Below are positions 1 through 7,908 of a DNA stretch of 64,000 nucleotides, piece after piece. The notes beneath the pieces are model-generated. The model searched no databases and was not told where the DNA came from. It worked only from the letters and a program-made list of their open reading frames with translations. Positions within the stretch are counted from its first letter, which is position 1, and every line of letters begins with the position of its first letter. The DNA comes from Clostridiales bacterium (GTDB taxonomy: Bacteria; Bacillota; Clostridia; Christensenellales; Aristaeellaceae): contig SVGY01000001.1 in the NCBI GenBank assembly GCA_015056145.1, forward strand, positions 434,001-498,000, in the 5' to 3' direction. The position numbers were made by a program, and so were the translations under genes.

Positions 1-852
1 GTTGATGCTGTCGCCCAGCTTGACCCATTCCTCGTCGGAGAGCATACCATTGCGGACACGCTGCATATTCACGCCCGCCTCCGAGCACAGCAGACGCATA
101 CCGATCTGTTCCGCAGGCATTTCCAGGCTGAAAATAGCCACGCAGCGCTTACCCTTGGTAGCGGCAAACTGTGCAACTCCCAGCGCCATAGAGGTTTTAC
201 CCATGGCAGGGCGCGCACCCACCAGCACCAGCTCGCCTCCATGGAGGCCTGTCAGCATACGGTCCAGGTCATAAAGGCCTGTAGGCACACCGGAAAGGCG
301 GCCTTTCAAAAGGCTCTGCTGCTCAATTCGGTCAAAGGTGGAAAGCAGCACCTTCTGCAAGGGCATCAGGGTTTCTGCGCCGCTGCGCCGCATCACGATA
401 TCGAAGATCTGCCTTTCAGCATTCCGGAGCACATCCTGCACAGGGTCGGACTGGGCATAGCACTGTCGGGTGATCTCCTGGGAAGCTGCGATGAGCTTGC
501 GCAGGGTGGCCTTTTCCTGAACGATTTCAATATAGGTACGGGTATTGGCAGTGGTGGGCACAAAGCGGATGGCCTCCAGCAGATAAGCCGCACCGCCGAT
601 ACCGTCCAGAGTGCCCCGACGGCTCAGCTCGTTGGAGAGCGTCATCACGTCGATGGGGCTGCCGGAAATGTGCAATTCCCTCATGGCGCCGAAGATTTCC
701 TTGTGCTCAGCGCTGTAAAAATCTTCTGGCATAAGGGTTTCAAAGGCAAGGGTGGCTGCGCCGGTATCCTGCAGAACTGCGCCTATAACAGACCGCTCCG
801 CATCGATGCTGTTTGGCGGCACGGCGGTAATAAGTCCCGGCTGCTGTTCCAT
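1..852 (-). CDS. dnaB: Replicative DNA helicase DnaB (3' end cut by window)
   Basis: Reading the minus strand from the ATG at 852 gives 284 uninterrupted codons that run off the window, so the ORF track omits it. The N-terminal part is the DnaB helicase-binding domain (PPNSIDAERSVIGAVL), followed by a linker and the RecA-like ATPase with Walker A GARPAMGKTS and the following SLEM block. It is the hexameric fork helicase loaded at the origin by DnaA partners. It lies 37 bases after rplI in the yybS-rplI-dnaB order familiar from Firmicutes near the origin. The C-terminal half of the ATPase domain is outside the window. Function is near certain; the 3' end is unknown. Confidence 0.95.
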   Translation of the reverse strand, partial: MEQQPGLITAVPPNSIDAERSVIGAVLQDTGAATLAFETLMPEDFYSAEHKEIFGAMRELHISGSPIDVMTLSNELSRRGTLDGIGGAAYLLEAIRFVPTTANTRTYIEIVQEKATLRKLIAASQEITRQCYAQSDPVQDVLRNAERQIFDIVMRRSGAETLMPLQKVLLSTFDRIEQQSLLKGRLSGVPTGLYDLDRMLTGLHGGELVLVGARPAMGKTSMALGVAQFAATKGKRCVAIFSLEMPAEQIGMRLLCSEAGVNMQRVRNGMLSDEEWVKLGDSIN

Positions 853-889
853 GGCTGATCCCTCCTTATCCTCTGAATGAAAGCGTTGC

Positions 890-1339
890 TTACTTGGACA
901 TGGCCTCTACTTTTACCTTCATGTTAGCCTTAATGCCATTGTATACGGATACAACGACGGGATATTCGCCAGTCTGGCGGATGGGGTCGCATTCCAGCTT
1001 ACGCTTGTCGATCTGAGCGCCGTGCTGCTCCTTAAGGGCATCCACGATTTCCTGATTGGTAATGCTGCCGTAGAGGCGGCCGGTATCGCCGCACTTCACC
1101 TTCAGCTGGATGATCTTGCCCTTGAGGCTGTCGGCCACCTTCTGGGCTTCTTCACGGCGTTCCTGCTCCAGGCGGGCTTCATTGGCACGCTTGCGTTCGA
1201 TTTCCTTCACAGCGCCGGGAGTGGCTTCCACGGCCCACTTGCGGGGGAACAGAAAATTGCGGGCATAGCCGTCGGAAATATTGAGGATATCATCCTTTTT
1301 ACCGGTTCCCTTAACATCGCAGAGCAAAATGACTTTCAT
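890..1339 (-). CDS. rplI: 50S ribosomal protein L9
   Basis: The 149-residue product has the full L9 form: an N-terminal RNA-binding domain ([18 protein letters not shown], with [13 protein letters not shown]), a long charged connecting helix (about residues 45-75) and a C-terminal domain. It binds 23S rRNA and helps hold the reading frame. The start codon is inside the stop region of the upstream yybS-like gene (ATGA overlap) behind the site AAGGAGGAAG, which implies translational coupling. dnaB follows after 37 bases, so the three genes form one transcription unit. Confidence 0.97.
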   Translation of the reverse strand: MKVILLCDVKGTGKKDDILNISDGYARNFLFPRKWAVEATPGAVKEIERKRANEARLEQERREEAQKVADSLKGKIIQLKVKCGDTGRLYGSITNQEIVDALKEQHGAQIDKRKLECDPIRQTGEYPVVVSVYNGIKANMKVKVEAMSK

Positions 1340-2400
1340 TGTTCTTCCTCCTTGTTATTCTCTGATGAATTGCTTCCTGTTGCAAAGAAAAGGTATTCCA
1401 GAGGCAGGCAAAACACCATGACCTCGTAACACATTACCAGCATAATGCCGGCAAGCAGTCCCTTCCAGGGTGACGGACGCTTATCCTGGCCCTTGATCAT
1501 GCGCAGGAACGAAGCCGTCCCCGCAAGGGCATGGATACCCATACAGGACCAGAACACAAGTCCGCCCAGGATCTCCCATGCGCCTCCAGCCGGCAGCAGA
1601 ATCAGCGCAGAAAGAATCTCCACCGCAATTAGCCAGAACACTGTACGCCAACGGAGCGCCAGCATGGAAAAAATCACCGGCCGGGCGACCGTCACCTCTT
1701 TTTGGTTCTCGTCCCGGAGCAAAAGAAAGCTGCCATTGGCCCAGGTTACCCGAAGCAGCGTAAAAAGGGATGCAATCAGCGGTGTCCAGGTGATCACCTT
1801 TGGCAAAGCCGTCATCAACCCTTCTTCCAGCCTTGTGCCAAGAAGCAGCATCAGTTCCCTTTCCGCTTCGCTTCCGGCAAGCCCGGCGCTGGGTTCAGGC
1901 AGAAAACCGCCATAAACCAGGTACTCCATAAGGGAAGCTTTGTAAGGTAAGCTTTCCAGCCATGCACAGAAATGGGTCAGCATCCCCTGGATGATGCCTC
2001 CGGAAAACTTGTGGGAAAGCCACAAAAGCAACATCAGCACAGAAAAAACATATGCCGCCAGATATTGCTTTTGGTTTTTCAGACCCAGAGCAGGTTTTTC
2101 GCTCAGCAGGATGCGGGTGACCACGGCGGGAGCAAAAACCGTGCACAGCACCGCAAGCGCCAGCAGCCAGTCATTGGTCTGGATAAAGGAGCTTGCCGCA
2201 GGAATCAGCATAAAGACGACCAAAGAAACAGCGGTCTTTTTGTCTGCTCTGCCCAGCAGCGGACAGACCAGCACCGGCATAACAAAGGCTGCAATGAAAA
2301 AGAATCCGGGAATCAGCAGCGCTAATGTCCCAAGAACTGTAATACCCACAATTGCAGAGTTGATCTGGCTTTTTGTGGGAACAAGCGGAATCGTTTTCAA
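1336..2400 (-). CDS. YybS-like polytopic membrane protein (DUF2232)
   Basis: The product is about 354 residues with around eight hydrophobic segments, and matches the YybS/DUF2232 family by topology and by its place just before rplI-dnaB; the function of that family is not settled. The track starts this ORF at 2547, but the first 49 residues cross a consensus promoter. I chose the TTG at 2400 because AAAGGAAG sits seven bases before it and the predicted transcript starts near 2439. An ATG at 2433 is the alternative, with almost no leader. In Bacillus a cyclic-di-AMP phosphodiesterase gene (gdpP) lies between this gene and rplI; here it is absent. Confidence 0.7.
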   Translation of the reverse strand: MKTIPLVPTKSQINSAIVGITVLGTLALLIPGFFFIAAFVMPVLVCPLLGRADKKTAVSLVVFMLIPAASSFIQTNDWLLALAVLCTVFAPAVVTRILLSEKPALGLKNQKQYLAAYVFSVLMLLLWLSHKFSGGIIQGMLTHFCAWLESLPYKASLMEYLVYGGFLPEPSAGLAGSEAERELMLLLGTRLEEGLMTALPKVITWTPLIASLFTLLRVTWANGSFLLLRDENQKEVTVARPVIFSMLALRWRTVFWLIAVEILSALILLPAGGAWEILGGLVFWSCMGIHALAGTASFLRMIKGQDKRPSPWKGLLAGIMLVMCYEVMVFCLPLEYLFFATGSNSSENNKEEEQ

Positions 2401-2445
2401 AGAGGCAGCTTCCTTTCCACGCCTTCCTGTCATGGCGTACCTTAA

Positions 2446-2474
2446 ATTATACCAAAAGGTGCCTGTACAGTCAA
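2446..2474 (-). promoter_or_regulatory. Sigma-A promoter of the yybS-rplI-dnaB operon
   Basis: On the minus strand TTGACT and TATAAT are separated by exactly 17 bases. It lies between the dnaA terminator and the yybS-like gene and sets the likely transcription start near 2439. Confidence 0.8.
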
Positions 2475-2499
2475 TGCAGGCTGTTTTTCCCACCCTATG

Positions 2500-2549
2500 G
2501 AAAAAATGCTGCCGCATCCGTTCCGCACCGGAAGGCTGCAGCAGCATTT
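2500..2549 (-). terminator. Intrinsic terminator of dnaA
   Basis: On the minus strand AAATGCTGC pairs with GCAGCATTT across a long loop and is followed by a run of T. It begins 14 bases after the dnaA stop, separating dnaA from the next operon. Confidence 0.7.
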
Positions 2550-2562
2550 CTGTCGGTCGCCA

Positions 2563-3888
2563 TTACTTGGTATCCTTGATCCGCCGGCGGATATCGTCCA
2601 GCAGGCTGGCAAGGCTGGGAGACTGCTTGATGGATTCCTCCACCTTGTCAATGGATGCCATGACCGTAGTATAATGCCGGCCGCCAAAGGCTTCGCCAAT
2701 TTTGGTAAGGCTGAGCCCCAGCATTTCCCGGGTAAGGTACATGGCAATCTGCCTGGGAACGGCAATCTCGTGGCTGCGGCGGGGACCCTTGAGATCGTTT
2801 ACATCCACGCCGTAATATTCTGCAACGGCTTCCTGAATGATATCGCAGGTGACCCTGCGGCTTTCGCTGTGATTGAAAAGCTCCCGCAGCGCTTCCCGTG
2901 CCAGCTGGATATCGATGGGCCGGTGGGAAAGGGCGCTGTAAGCGGTCAGGCGGGTCAGGCTGCCTTCCAGTTCACGGACGTTGGTATCGATCTTTTCGGC
3001 AATGAGTTCCAGAATATCATCCCCGACGACGATTTTTTCAAAATCAGCCTTCTTGCGCAGGATGGCCAGACGGGTTTCAAAGTCCGGACGCTGGATATCC
3101 GCAATCAATCCGCCCTCGAAACGGCTGCAAAGGCGTTCTTCCAGACGGTGGATCTCCTTGGGCGGCTTGTCGCTGGTCATAACGATCTGCTTGCCGGCCT
3201 CACGGAGATGGTTAAAGGTGTGGAAAAACTCCTCCTGAGTACTTTGCTTGCCGGCGATGAACTGAATATCGTCCACCATAAGGATATCTGCATTGCGGAA
3301 CCGATCCCGGAATTCCTGGGTCTGGTTGGACTGCATGGCGCTGATGAGCAGATTGGTAAAATCCTCGCTGGTGATGTAAACGATGTTCATATCCGGGTAA
3401 AGCTCGTGGGCATAGTGGCCGATGGCGTGCATCAGATGAGTTTTGCCCAGGCCCACGCCGCCGTAAATAAACAGCGGATTGTATGCCTTGGCAGGTACCT
3501 CCGCCACCGCCAGGGATACCGCATGGGCGAACCGGTTGCCGCCGCCTACAACAAAGGTGTCAAAGTTGTACTTGGGGTTCAGCTGGGCAAGGGTATTGCC
3601 GGTAACGGAGGCTTCCAGCTCCCTTACCCGGGTTTGCAAAGCGCCCTCACACAGGATCTCCAGTTTCAACGCCCGGCCGGAGGCGGTGTTGACAGCCTTC
3701 TGAATCTGGTTGGCAAAACGGGAAACGCCAAAATCCAGCATCACCGAATTGATGCACTCCAACACAAAAGTGTCACCAATGAGGGCGTGAGGTTTCAATG
3801 CGTTGGCAATCCAGGTGTCGTAGCTCACATGAGCCATCTCTTCCTGCAAAATTGCGCAAGCGCCCTCCCAAATGCTTTTAGCATCCAT
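2563..3888 (-). CDS. dnaA: Chromosomal replication initiator DnaA
   Basis: The 441-residue protein has all four DnaA domains: an N-terminal helicase-interaction domain, a short linker, an AAA+ ATPase (Walker A YGGVGLGKTH; Walker B ILMVDDIQFIAGK) and the C-terminal DnaA-box-binding domain with the signature GGRHYTTVMASI. It binds DnaA boxes and melts the origin. Three consensus boxes lie just upstream, one in its own leader, consistent with autoregulation. dnaN and recF, the usual neighbours, are not adjacent here; the gene stands alone between its own promoter and terminator. Confidence 0.98.
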   Translation of the reverse strand: MDAKSIWEGACAILQEEMAHVSYDTWIANALKPHALIGDTFVLECINSVMLDFGVSRFANQIQKAVNTASGRALKLEILCEGALQTRVRELEASVTGNTLAQLNPKYNFDTFVVGGGNRFAHAVSLAVAEVPAKAYNPLFIYGGVGLGKTHLMHAIGHYAHELYPDMNIVYITSEDFTNLLISAMQSNQTQEFRDRFRNADILMVDDIQFIAGKQSTQEEFFHTFNHLREAGKQIVMTSDKPPKEIHRLEERLCSRFEGGLIADIQRPDFETRLAILRKKADFEKIVVGDDILELIAEKIDTNVRELEGSLTRLTAYSALSHRPIDIQLAREALRELFNHSESRRVTCDIIQEAVAEYYGVDVNDLKGPRRSHEIAVPRQIAMYLTREMLGLSLTKIGEAFGGRHYTTVMASIDKVEESIKQSPSLASLLDDIRRRIKDTK

Positions 3889-3926
3889 ACTCTTACCAAC
3901 CTTTTCTGTATATTATGCAAATCATA

Positions 3927-3935
3927 TGTGGATAA
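3927..3935 (-). promoter_or_regulatory. DnaA box (TTATCCACA)
   Basis: A perfect consensus DnaA box on the minus strand, inside the predicted 5' leader of dnaA, where binding would block transcription elongation or mark the origin. Confidence 0.7.
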
Positions 3936-4024
3936 ATTGCGGCGATCTGCTCTTTGAAGAAGCTTCCGGCGATATGGAAAACTTCTTTCGGCTTTCTTCT
4001 TCGCCGTGTGAAAAAGCATGACTT

Positions 4025-4054
4025 ATCATACCAAAAAACCAACACAAATTGCAA
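4025..4054 (-). promoter_or_regulatory. dnaA promoter
   Basis: On the minus strand TTGCAA and TATGAT are separated by 18 bases. The transcript would start near 4018 and carry a leader of about 130 bases that contains one DnaA box (3927-3935). Confidence 0.65.
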
Positions 4055-4135
4055 GCATATCCCTTTTCCAGCGCATGCATAACCGACCCCAATAGAATCA
4101 AGGGTGGCTTTCTAAGTCTTGTGCATGAAAAAATT

Positions 4136-4144
4136 TTATCCACA
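4136..4144 (+). promoter_or_regulatory. DnaA box (TTATCCACA)
   Basis: A perfect consensus DnaA box on the plus strand, upstream of the dnaA promoter and next to the AT-rich block. Confidence 0.7.
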
Positions 4145-4159
4145 ATCGGTGGTGGTTTG

Positions 4160-4168
4160 TGTGCATAA
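4160..4168 (-). promoter_or_regulatory. DnaA box variant (TTATGCACA)
   Basis: It matches the relaxed TTATNCACA form on the minus strand, 15 bases from the box at 4136 and in opposite orientation. Confidence 0.55.
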
Positions 4169-4315
4169 ATTTACACAATATTCTTTTTATATTCATTTCA
4201 AAAGAAAAGATTACCACCCTGCGACACTTTCTTCATTTTTGACAAGGATTTATGACAAATAATGTAGAATTGTAACATGATAGCTTTTTTCATTTTTCGG
4301 AAAGGAGGAATATCC

Positions 4316-4804
4316 ATGGCTGTACCTGTTTCCCACGGGGAGCTGGAAGCGGTTCTGCGCCCTTGGCTTGGTTCGCTTTTTCTTTCCTCCAACCCGATGC
4401 TTATGCGCCTCACACAACTTTTGCAGGCATATGCCCCCTACAAACAAACCTTGGAAGACCTCCGGGATGAGGTGGAACGCTTCCTTGTAACCAACATCAG
4501 CGGCTACACCCGGGGCAGCATGCAGGTGCTCAACGATCAATACAAAACCCAGCGGCTCAATGCAGGCAACATCCGCTGGATCACCGACGAGGTAATGGGT
4601 GTTCTCTTTGACAAGCTAACTCCCTTCTCCGCCAATTTCATCAAGCTGAACGATTACAGCCTTCGGGTACAGAGTCTTTCCGCCCTTCGGGTACTGTACC
4701 AGAAATACAGTTCCTTCTACTCCCCCGAGGAGCTCAACGTGATGGTTTCTTTCATCAAGCGCACTTATTTGCCGGAAAAATACCGCAACTGGCTCATAGA
4801 ATAA
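4316..4804 (+). CDS. Conserved-looking hypothetical protein next to oriC
   Basis: I do not recognise this 162-residue protein. It is soluble, rich in Leu, Arg and Tyr and apparently all-helical, without a signal peptide, membrane segment or metal motif. The track start at 4277 is too early: the ATG at 4316 follows the perfect site AAAGGAGGAA. It is the first plus-strand gene across from dnaA, and rarA follows 37 bases later, so the two may be cotranscribed. A TTGACA at 4239 may be part of its promoter, but no well-spaced -10 is visible. Confidence 0.75.
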   Translation: MAVPVSHGELEAVLRPWLGSLFLSSNPMLMRLTQLLQAYAPYKQTLEDLRDEVERFLVTNISGYTRGSMQVLNDQYKTQRLNAGNIRWITDEVMGVLFDKLTPFSANFIKLNDYSLRVQSLSALRVLYQKYSSFYSPEELNVMVSFIKRTYLPEKYRNWLIE

Positions 4805-4841
4805 AACCATCGCTTTATTTCACCAGAAACAAGGAGTCCTT

Positions 4842-6188
4842 ATGGAACAGCAAACCCTTTGGAGCAGTCTCCCCAACCATGAAACCCAACCGCCTCTTGC
4901 GGACCGCATGCGCCCCCGCACACTGGACGATTTTCTTGGACAGGAGCATCTTCTGGCTCCCGGTCGCCTTCTCAGGCGGGCCATTCAGGCGGACAGGCTG
5001 CAGAGCAGCATCTTCTGGGGTCCTCCCGGCTGCGGCAAAACCACGCTGGCTTCCATTGTGGCTCATATGACGAACAGCGCTTTTTTCAAACTGAACGCCG
5101 TCACCAGCGGTGTTGCTGATGTGCGTCAGGTACTTAAAGAGGCGGAAGACCTCCGGCTTCGCCAGGGCAGAAGTTCCTACCTGCTTCTGGATGAATGCCA
5201 TCGCTGGTCCAAAGCCCAGAGCGACAGTATCCTCCCCGCCATCGAATCCGGCCTTATCCGCTTCATCGGTTCCACCACGGAAAATCCCATGGTCAGCATG
5301 ACCCCTGCCATTGTAAGCCGCTGCCGTGTGTTTGAATTCCAGCCCCTGAGCCGTGATCATGTGGTGAAGGCTCTCCAGGCAGCCATCCAGGACAAAGAAC
5401 GGGGCTATGGTACGGAGGATATCCGTACCGAAGCCGGCGCCCTTGAATACATTGCAGGCGTTGCCGGCGGCGACGTTCGCACCGCCCTTGGCGCATTGGA
5501 GCTTGCCTGCCTGACCACTCCGGAAGAAATTGATCCGGAAACCGGCGAGCTCTACCGCCCCATCACCCTGGAAACCGCCCAGGAAAGCGTGCAGAAACCC
5601 ATGCTTAGGCTGGATGAGGATATGTACTACGATATGCTCTCCGCCTTCATCAAAAGCATGCGTGGCAGCGATCCGGATGCTGCCCTGCTCTGGTTCAGCC
5701 GCATGCTGTATGCCGGTGTCGACCCAAAGCTGATCGTCCGCAGGCTCATTGTTCATGCCAGCGAAGATGTTGGCCTTGCAGATCCCACCGCCATGCTTCA
5801 GGCATCCGCAGCCGCCACTGCGCTGGAATTTGTTGGCATGCCCGAAGCCCGCATTCCCATTGCCCAGGCTATTATTGCCGTCAGCATGGCCGAAAAAAGC
5901 AACTCTGTCTGCGCCGCCGTGGATGCTGCCAGGGCTGATGCGGAGAAAGGAAACTTCAGCCCCGTTCCTGTTTATCTGCGGGATCAGAGTTACTCCATCC
6001 CCCATGCCAACACCCCCGGCTACAAATATCCCCATGATTATCCCGGGCATTTTGTCCCCCAGACCTACATGCCCAAGGGCTACGAGCATACCGTGTACTA
6101 CCATCCCACCGATCAGGGGCACGAAGCCAAGTTGAAGGCCCGGCATATCCGACGTTATGGAGGCGAACATGAGAAAACCCGAACATAA
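4842..6188 (+). CDS. RarA/MgsA-type AAA+ ATPase, divergent paralogue
   Basis: This 448-residue protein has the RarA (MgsA, WHIP-like) layout: an N-terminal AAA+ module with Walker A GPPGCGKT (residues 60-67), Walker B LLLDECHRW and sensor GSTTENP, followed by the helical tetramerisation domain ending in the PHANTPGYKYPHDYPGHF block. The family acts on stalled replication forks and the beta clamp. It departs from the usual [12 protein letters not shown] stretch (here DECHRWSKAQSD), and a second, canonical copy lies at 32615. The 3' end overlaps the histidine kinase start by 20 bases, implying an operon. Confidence 0.9.
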   Translation: MEQQTLWSSLPNHETQPPLADRMRPRTLDDFLGQEHLLAPGRLLRRAIQADRLQSSIFWGPPGCGKTTLASIVAHMTNSAFFKLNAVTSGVADVRQVLKEAEDLRLRQGRSSYLLLDECHRWSKAQSDSILPAIESGLIRFIGSTTENPMVSMTPAIVSRCRVFEFQPLSRDHVVKALQAAIQDKERGYGTEDIRTEAGALEYIAGVAGGDVRTALGALELACLTTPEEIDPETGELYRPITLETAQESVQKPMLRLDEDMYYDMLSAFIKSMRGSDPDAALLWFSRMLYAGVDPKLIVRRLIVHASEDVGLADPTAMLQASAAATALEFVGMPEARIPIAQAIIAVSMAEKSNSVCAAVDAARADAEKGNFSPVPVYLRDQSYSIPHANTPGYKYPHDYPGHFVPQTYMPKGYEHTVYYHPTDQGHEAKLKARHIRRYGGEHEKTRT

Positions 6189-7038
6189 GCCTTCCCTTGA
6201 AAAAAATGCAGTATATGCCATCGTGGTCAATGCAATCCAAATTGCGGCCCTGCTCATTTTCGTGCTTTACGTCTGTCTGATGGATCTGACCGGTTACAAT
6301 CTGCTTGCACTGCGTATCATAGCGGTTCTGGGTGCACTTCTTGCCGGTATCGGCGCAGTGATCGATATACATGACGCCCGGCAGACCCGCAAACGTCTGC
6401 GCACCATTAACGAGCTGCAAATTGTCAACGATCAGATGAACGGCCTTAACCTCAAGCTGCGGGAACAGCGTCACGATTTTCTCAACCATCTGCAGGTGGT
6501 TTACAGCCTGCTGGAAATGGGCGAACACCAGGATGCCATCGAGTATCTTGAAACCGTATATACCCAGCTGCAGTCCGTTTCCAGGGTCATGCGTACAAAA
6601 GTAACGGCTTTCAATGCGCTGCTTCAGGCGAAAAATGCGGATTGCGAGCAGCGGGGCATCCATTTGGAGCTTGATATCCACAGTGCTTTGGAGGATATTG
6701 CTGCCCCCAGCTGGGAGCTGTGCTGCATTATGGGAAACCTTATCGACAACGCCATGGATGCGGCGGAATCCTCCAAGGATCCTCTGATCCGCCTTACGGT
6801 TATGGAAAGCCTGCGTGCTGTCGAGTTTCGTATTTCCAACAACGGCGCCTCCATTCCTGCTGAGATGAAGGAATCCATTTTTGAAGCGGGCGTATCCACC
6901 AAAGGGGAAGGTCACGGCATGGGGCTGAGCATCGTCCGCCAGCGCCTGCAAGAACTGGGCGGCATAATCACCTTGCTGGACGGCACCGAAACCACCACTT
7001 TTTCCGTGCTTTTGCCCCGAAAAACTGTTCAGAAATAA
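6169..7038 (+). CDS. Membrane sensor histidine kinase, SpoOB/AgrC-like
   Basis: The 289-residue product has two membrane segments (about residues 13-65), a coiled linker, a SPOB_a-type dimerisation helix with the phosphoacceptor motif LREQRHDFLNHLQ (His102), and a HATPase_c domain with N-box NLIDNAMDA and G-box GHGMGLSIV. The architecture resembles AgrC/CitS/NatK kinases. The ATG at 6169 follows GGAGG by five bases and is preferred to 6157. No response regulator gene lies nearby, so its partner must be elsewhere. The ligand is unknown; the short membrane part gives little room for an extracellular sensor. Confidence 0.85.
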   Translation: MRKPEHKPSLEKNAVYAIVVNAIQIAALLIFVLYVCLMDLTGYNLLALRIIAVLGALLAGIGAVIDIHDARQTRKRLRTINELQIVNDQMNGLNLKLREQRHDFLNHLQVVYSLLEMGEHQDAIEYLETVYTQLQSVSRVMRTKVTAFNALLQAKNADCEQRGIHLELDIHSALEDIAAPSWELCCIMGNLIDNAMDAAESSKDPLIRLTVMESLRAVEFRISNNGASIPAEMKESIFEAGVSTKGEGHGMGLSIVRQRLQELGGIITLLDGTETTTFSVLLPRKTVQK

Positions 7039-7113
7039 CACGATACTTTTCCTTTGCACGAAATCCGCCGCCCGATTCGTTTTATTGGCAAAATACCAGA
7101 AAGGGGCCTCCCC

Positions 7114-7797
7114 ATGAAAAAATGGTTAGTGCTTTTCCTTTTCCTGTTGCTGACGCCCGCTTTTGCCAGTGCACAGAGCGATACATACATTTATGGCGGC
7201 AGCGGTGTTGATACCCTTGGCGGTGTTGCCGTAAGTTCCGATGGTCGCATCCTTTTGACCGGATATACCGAATCCTCCGACGGCACGTTGGAGGATCGCA
7301 CCAAAAACGGCCCGGCGGGCTGGGTTCTGTGCATTGACCATAATGGTGAAGTTCTCTGGAATTTCTGCCGTCATTACGCCAGGTACGAACGCATGGAGAC
7401 TCCCGTCTTTCAGCCGGACGGCAGTGCAACCGTGGTCTTCTGGACGGAACAAGGCGGCATTGGCAGGCTGGAGCTGCTCTCCCTGTCGCCGGAAGGTCAG
7501 CTGCTCTCCATCACGCCGCTGATTGAAGCAGCGGACAACATGATCCATGTACGAACCTGCGGCTTCATACCCGAAACGGGCTATGTGGTGCAGGAAATGA
7601 ATAAGCGTACACAATCATTGCGGTTGATGGTTTTCGGGCTGGATGGTCAATACGTCTGCGACCTGGATCATTTCGACGAAGACGATCCCCTGTCCGCCCT
7701 TTTCCCCAACGGCACCCGGGTCACTCTTCAGGATATCGAGCAGAACAACGGAGATGTACAGGTGACCTTTGAGGCTGATGAGCCGACCGGCATATAA
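7114..7797 (+). CDS. Secreted hypothetical protein, beta-propeller-like repeats
   Basis: The 227-residue product begins with a clear signal peptide (MKKWLVLFLFLLLTPAFASA, cleaved near residue 20). The start at 7114 follows AAAGGGG; the track start at 7054 would bury the signal. The mature part has beta-rich repeats of the kind GGSGVDTLGGVAVSSDGRIL followed by a D-x-N-G-E-V-x-W block, as seen in exported proteins with SBBP or PQQ-like propeller blades, but only two or three blades fit. No catalytic motif is visible. It follows the histidine kinase by 75 bases, so a link to sensing is possible but unproven. Confidence 0.7.
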   Translation: MKKWLVLFLFLLLTPAFASAQSDTYIYGGSGVDTLGGVAVSSDGRILLTGYTESSDGTLEDRTKNGPAGWVLCIDHNGEVLWNFCRHYARYERMETPVFQPDGSATVVFWTEQGGIGRLELLSLSPEGQLLSITPLIEAADNMIHVRTCGFIPETGYVVQEMNKRTQSLRLMVFGLDGQYVCDLDHFDEDDPLSALFPNGTRVTLQDIEQNNGDVQVTFEADEPTGI

Positions 7798-7854
7798 AAG
7801 ACACTTCTTTCTTCATGCCCTCCCAAAGTTACAGTTTCCCTTTTCAACAACAAA

Positions 7855-7885
7855 CCCCCGGAAAGTGCTTGCTTTCCGGGAGTTT
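7855..7885. terminator. Bidirectional terminator between convergent genes
   Basis: CCCGGAAAG and CTTTCCGGG form a perfect 9-bp stem with a six-base loop between the 3' ends of two convergent genes. The T tracts on both sides are short and interrupted. Confidence 0.6.
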
Positions 7886-7908
7886 GCTTTTGAACGGAAC
7901 TTCCTCCG

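Larger units (their letters stand above)
3889..4315 (+). other. Candidate chromosomal origin (oriC) upstream of dnaA
   Basis: This 427-base gene-free stretch divides minus-strand genes (dnaA side) from plus-strand genes. It contains two perfect TTATCCACA boxes, one TTATGCACA variant and an AT-rich block around 4169-4215 (TTCTTTTTATATTCATTTC) that could unwind. The three-box count is low for a full origin and dnaN is not next door, so it may be only the dnaA-proximal part of a split origin or a dnaA control region. Confidence 0.55.

Noticed and set aside
2497-3957. 486-codon plus-strand ORF antisense to dnaA
   Set aside because: It lies opposite the clear dnaA gene, has no family motif and is low in ordinary coding features; long shadows are common in this GC-rich, GC3-biased sequence.
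4815-6257. 480-codon minus-strand ORF opposite the first rarA copy
   Set aside because: It is the antisense shadow of a gene with Walker motifs and a good ribosome site; its own sequence has no recognisable domain.
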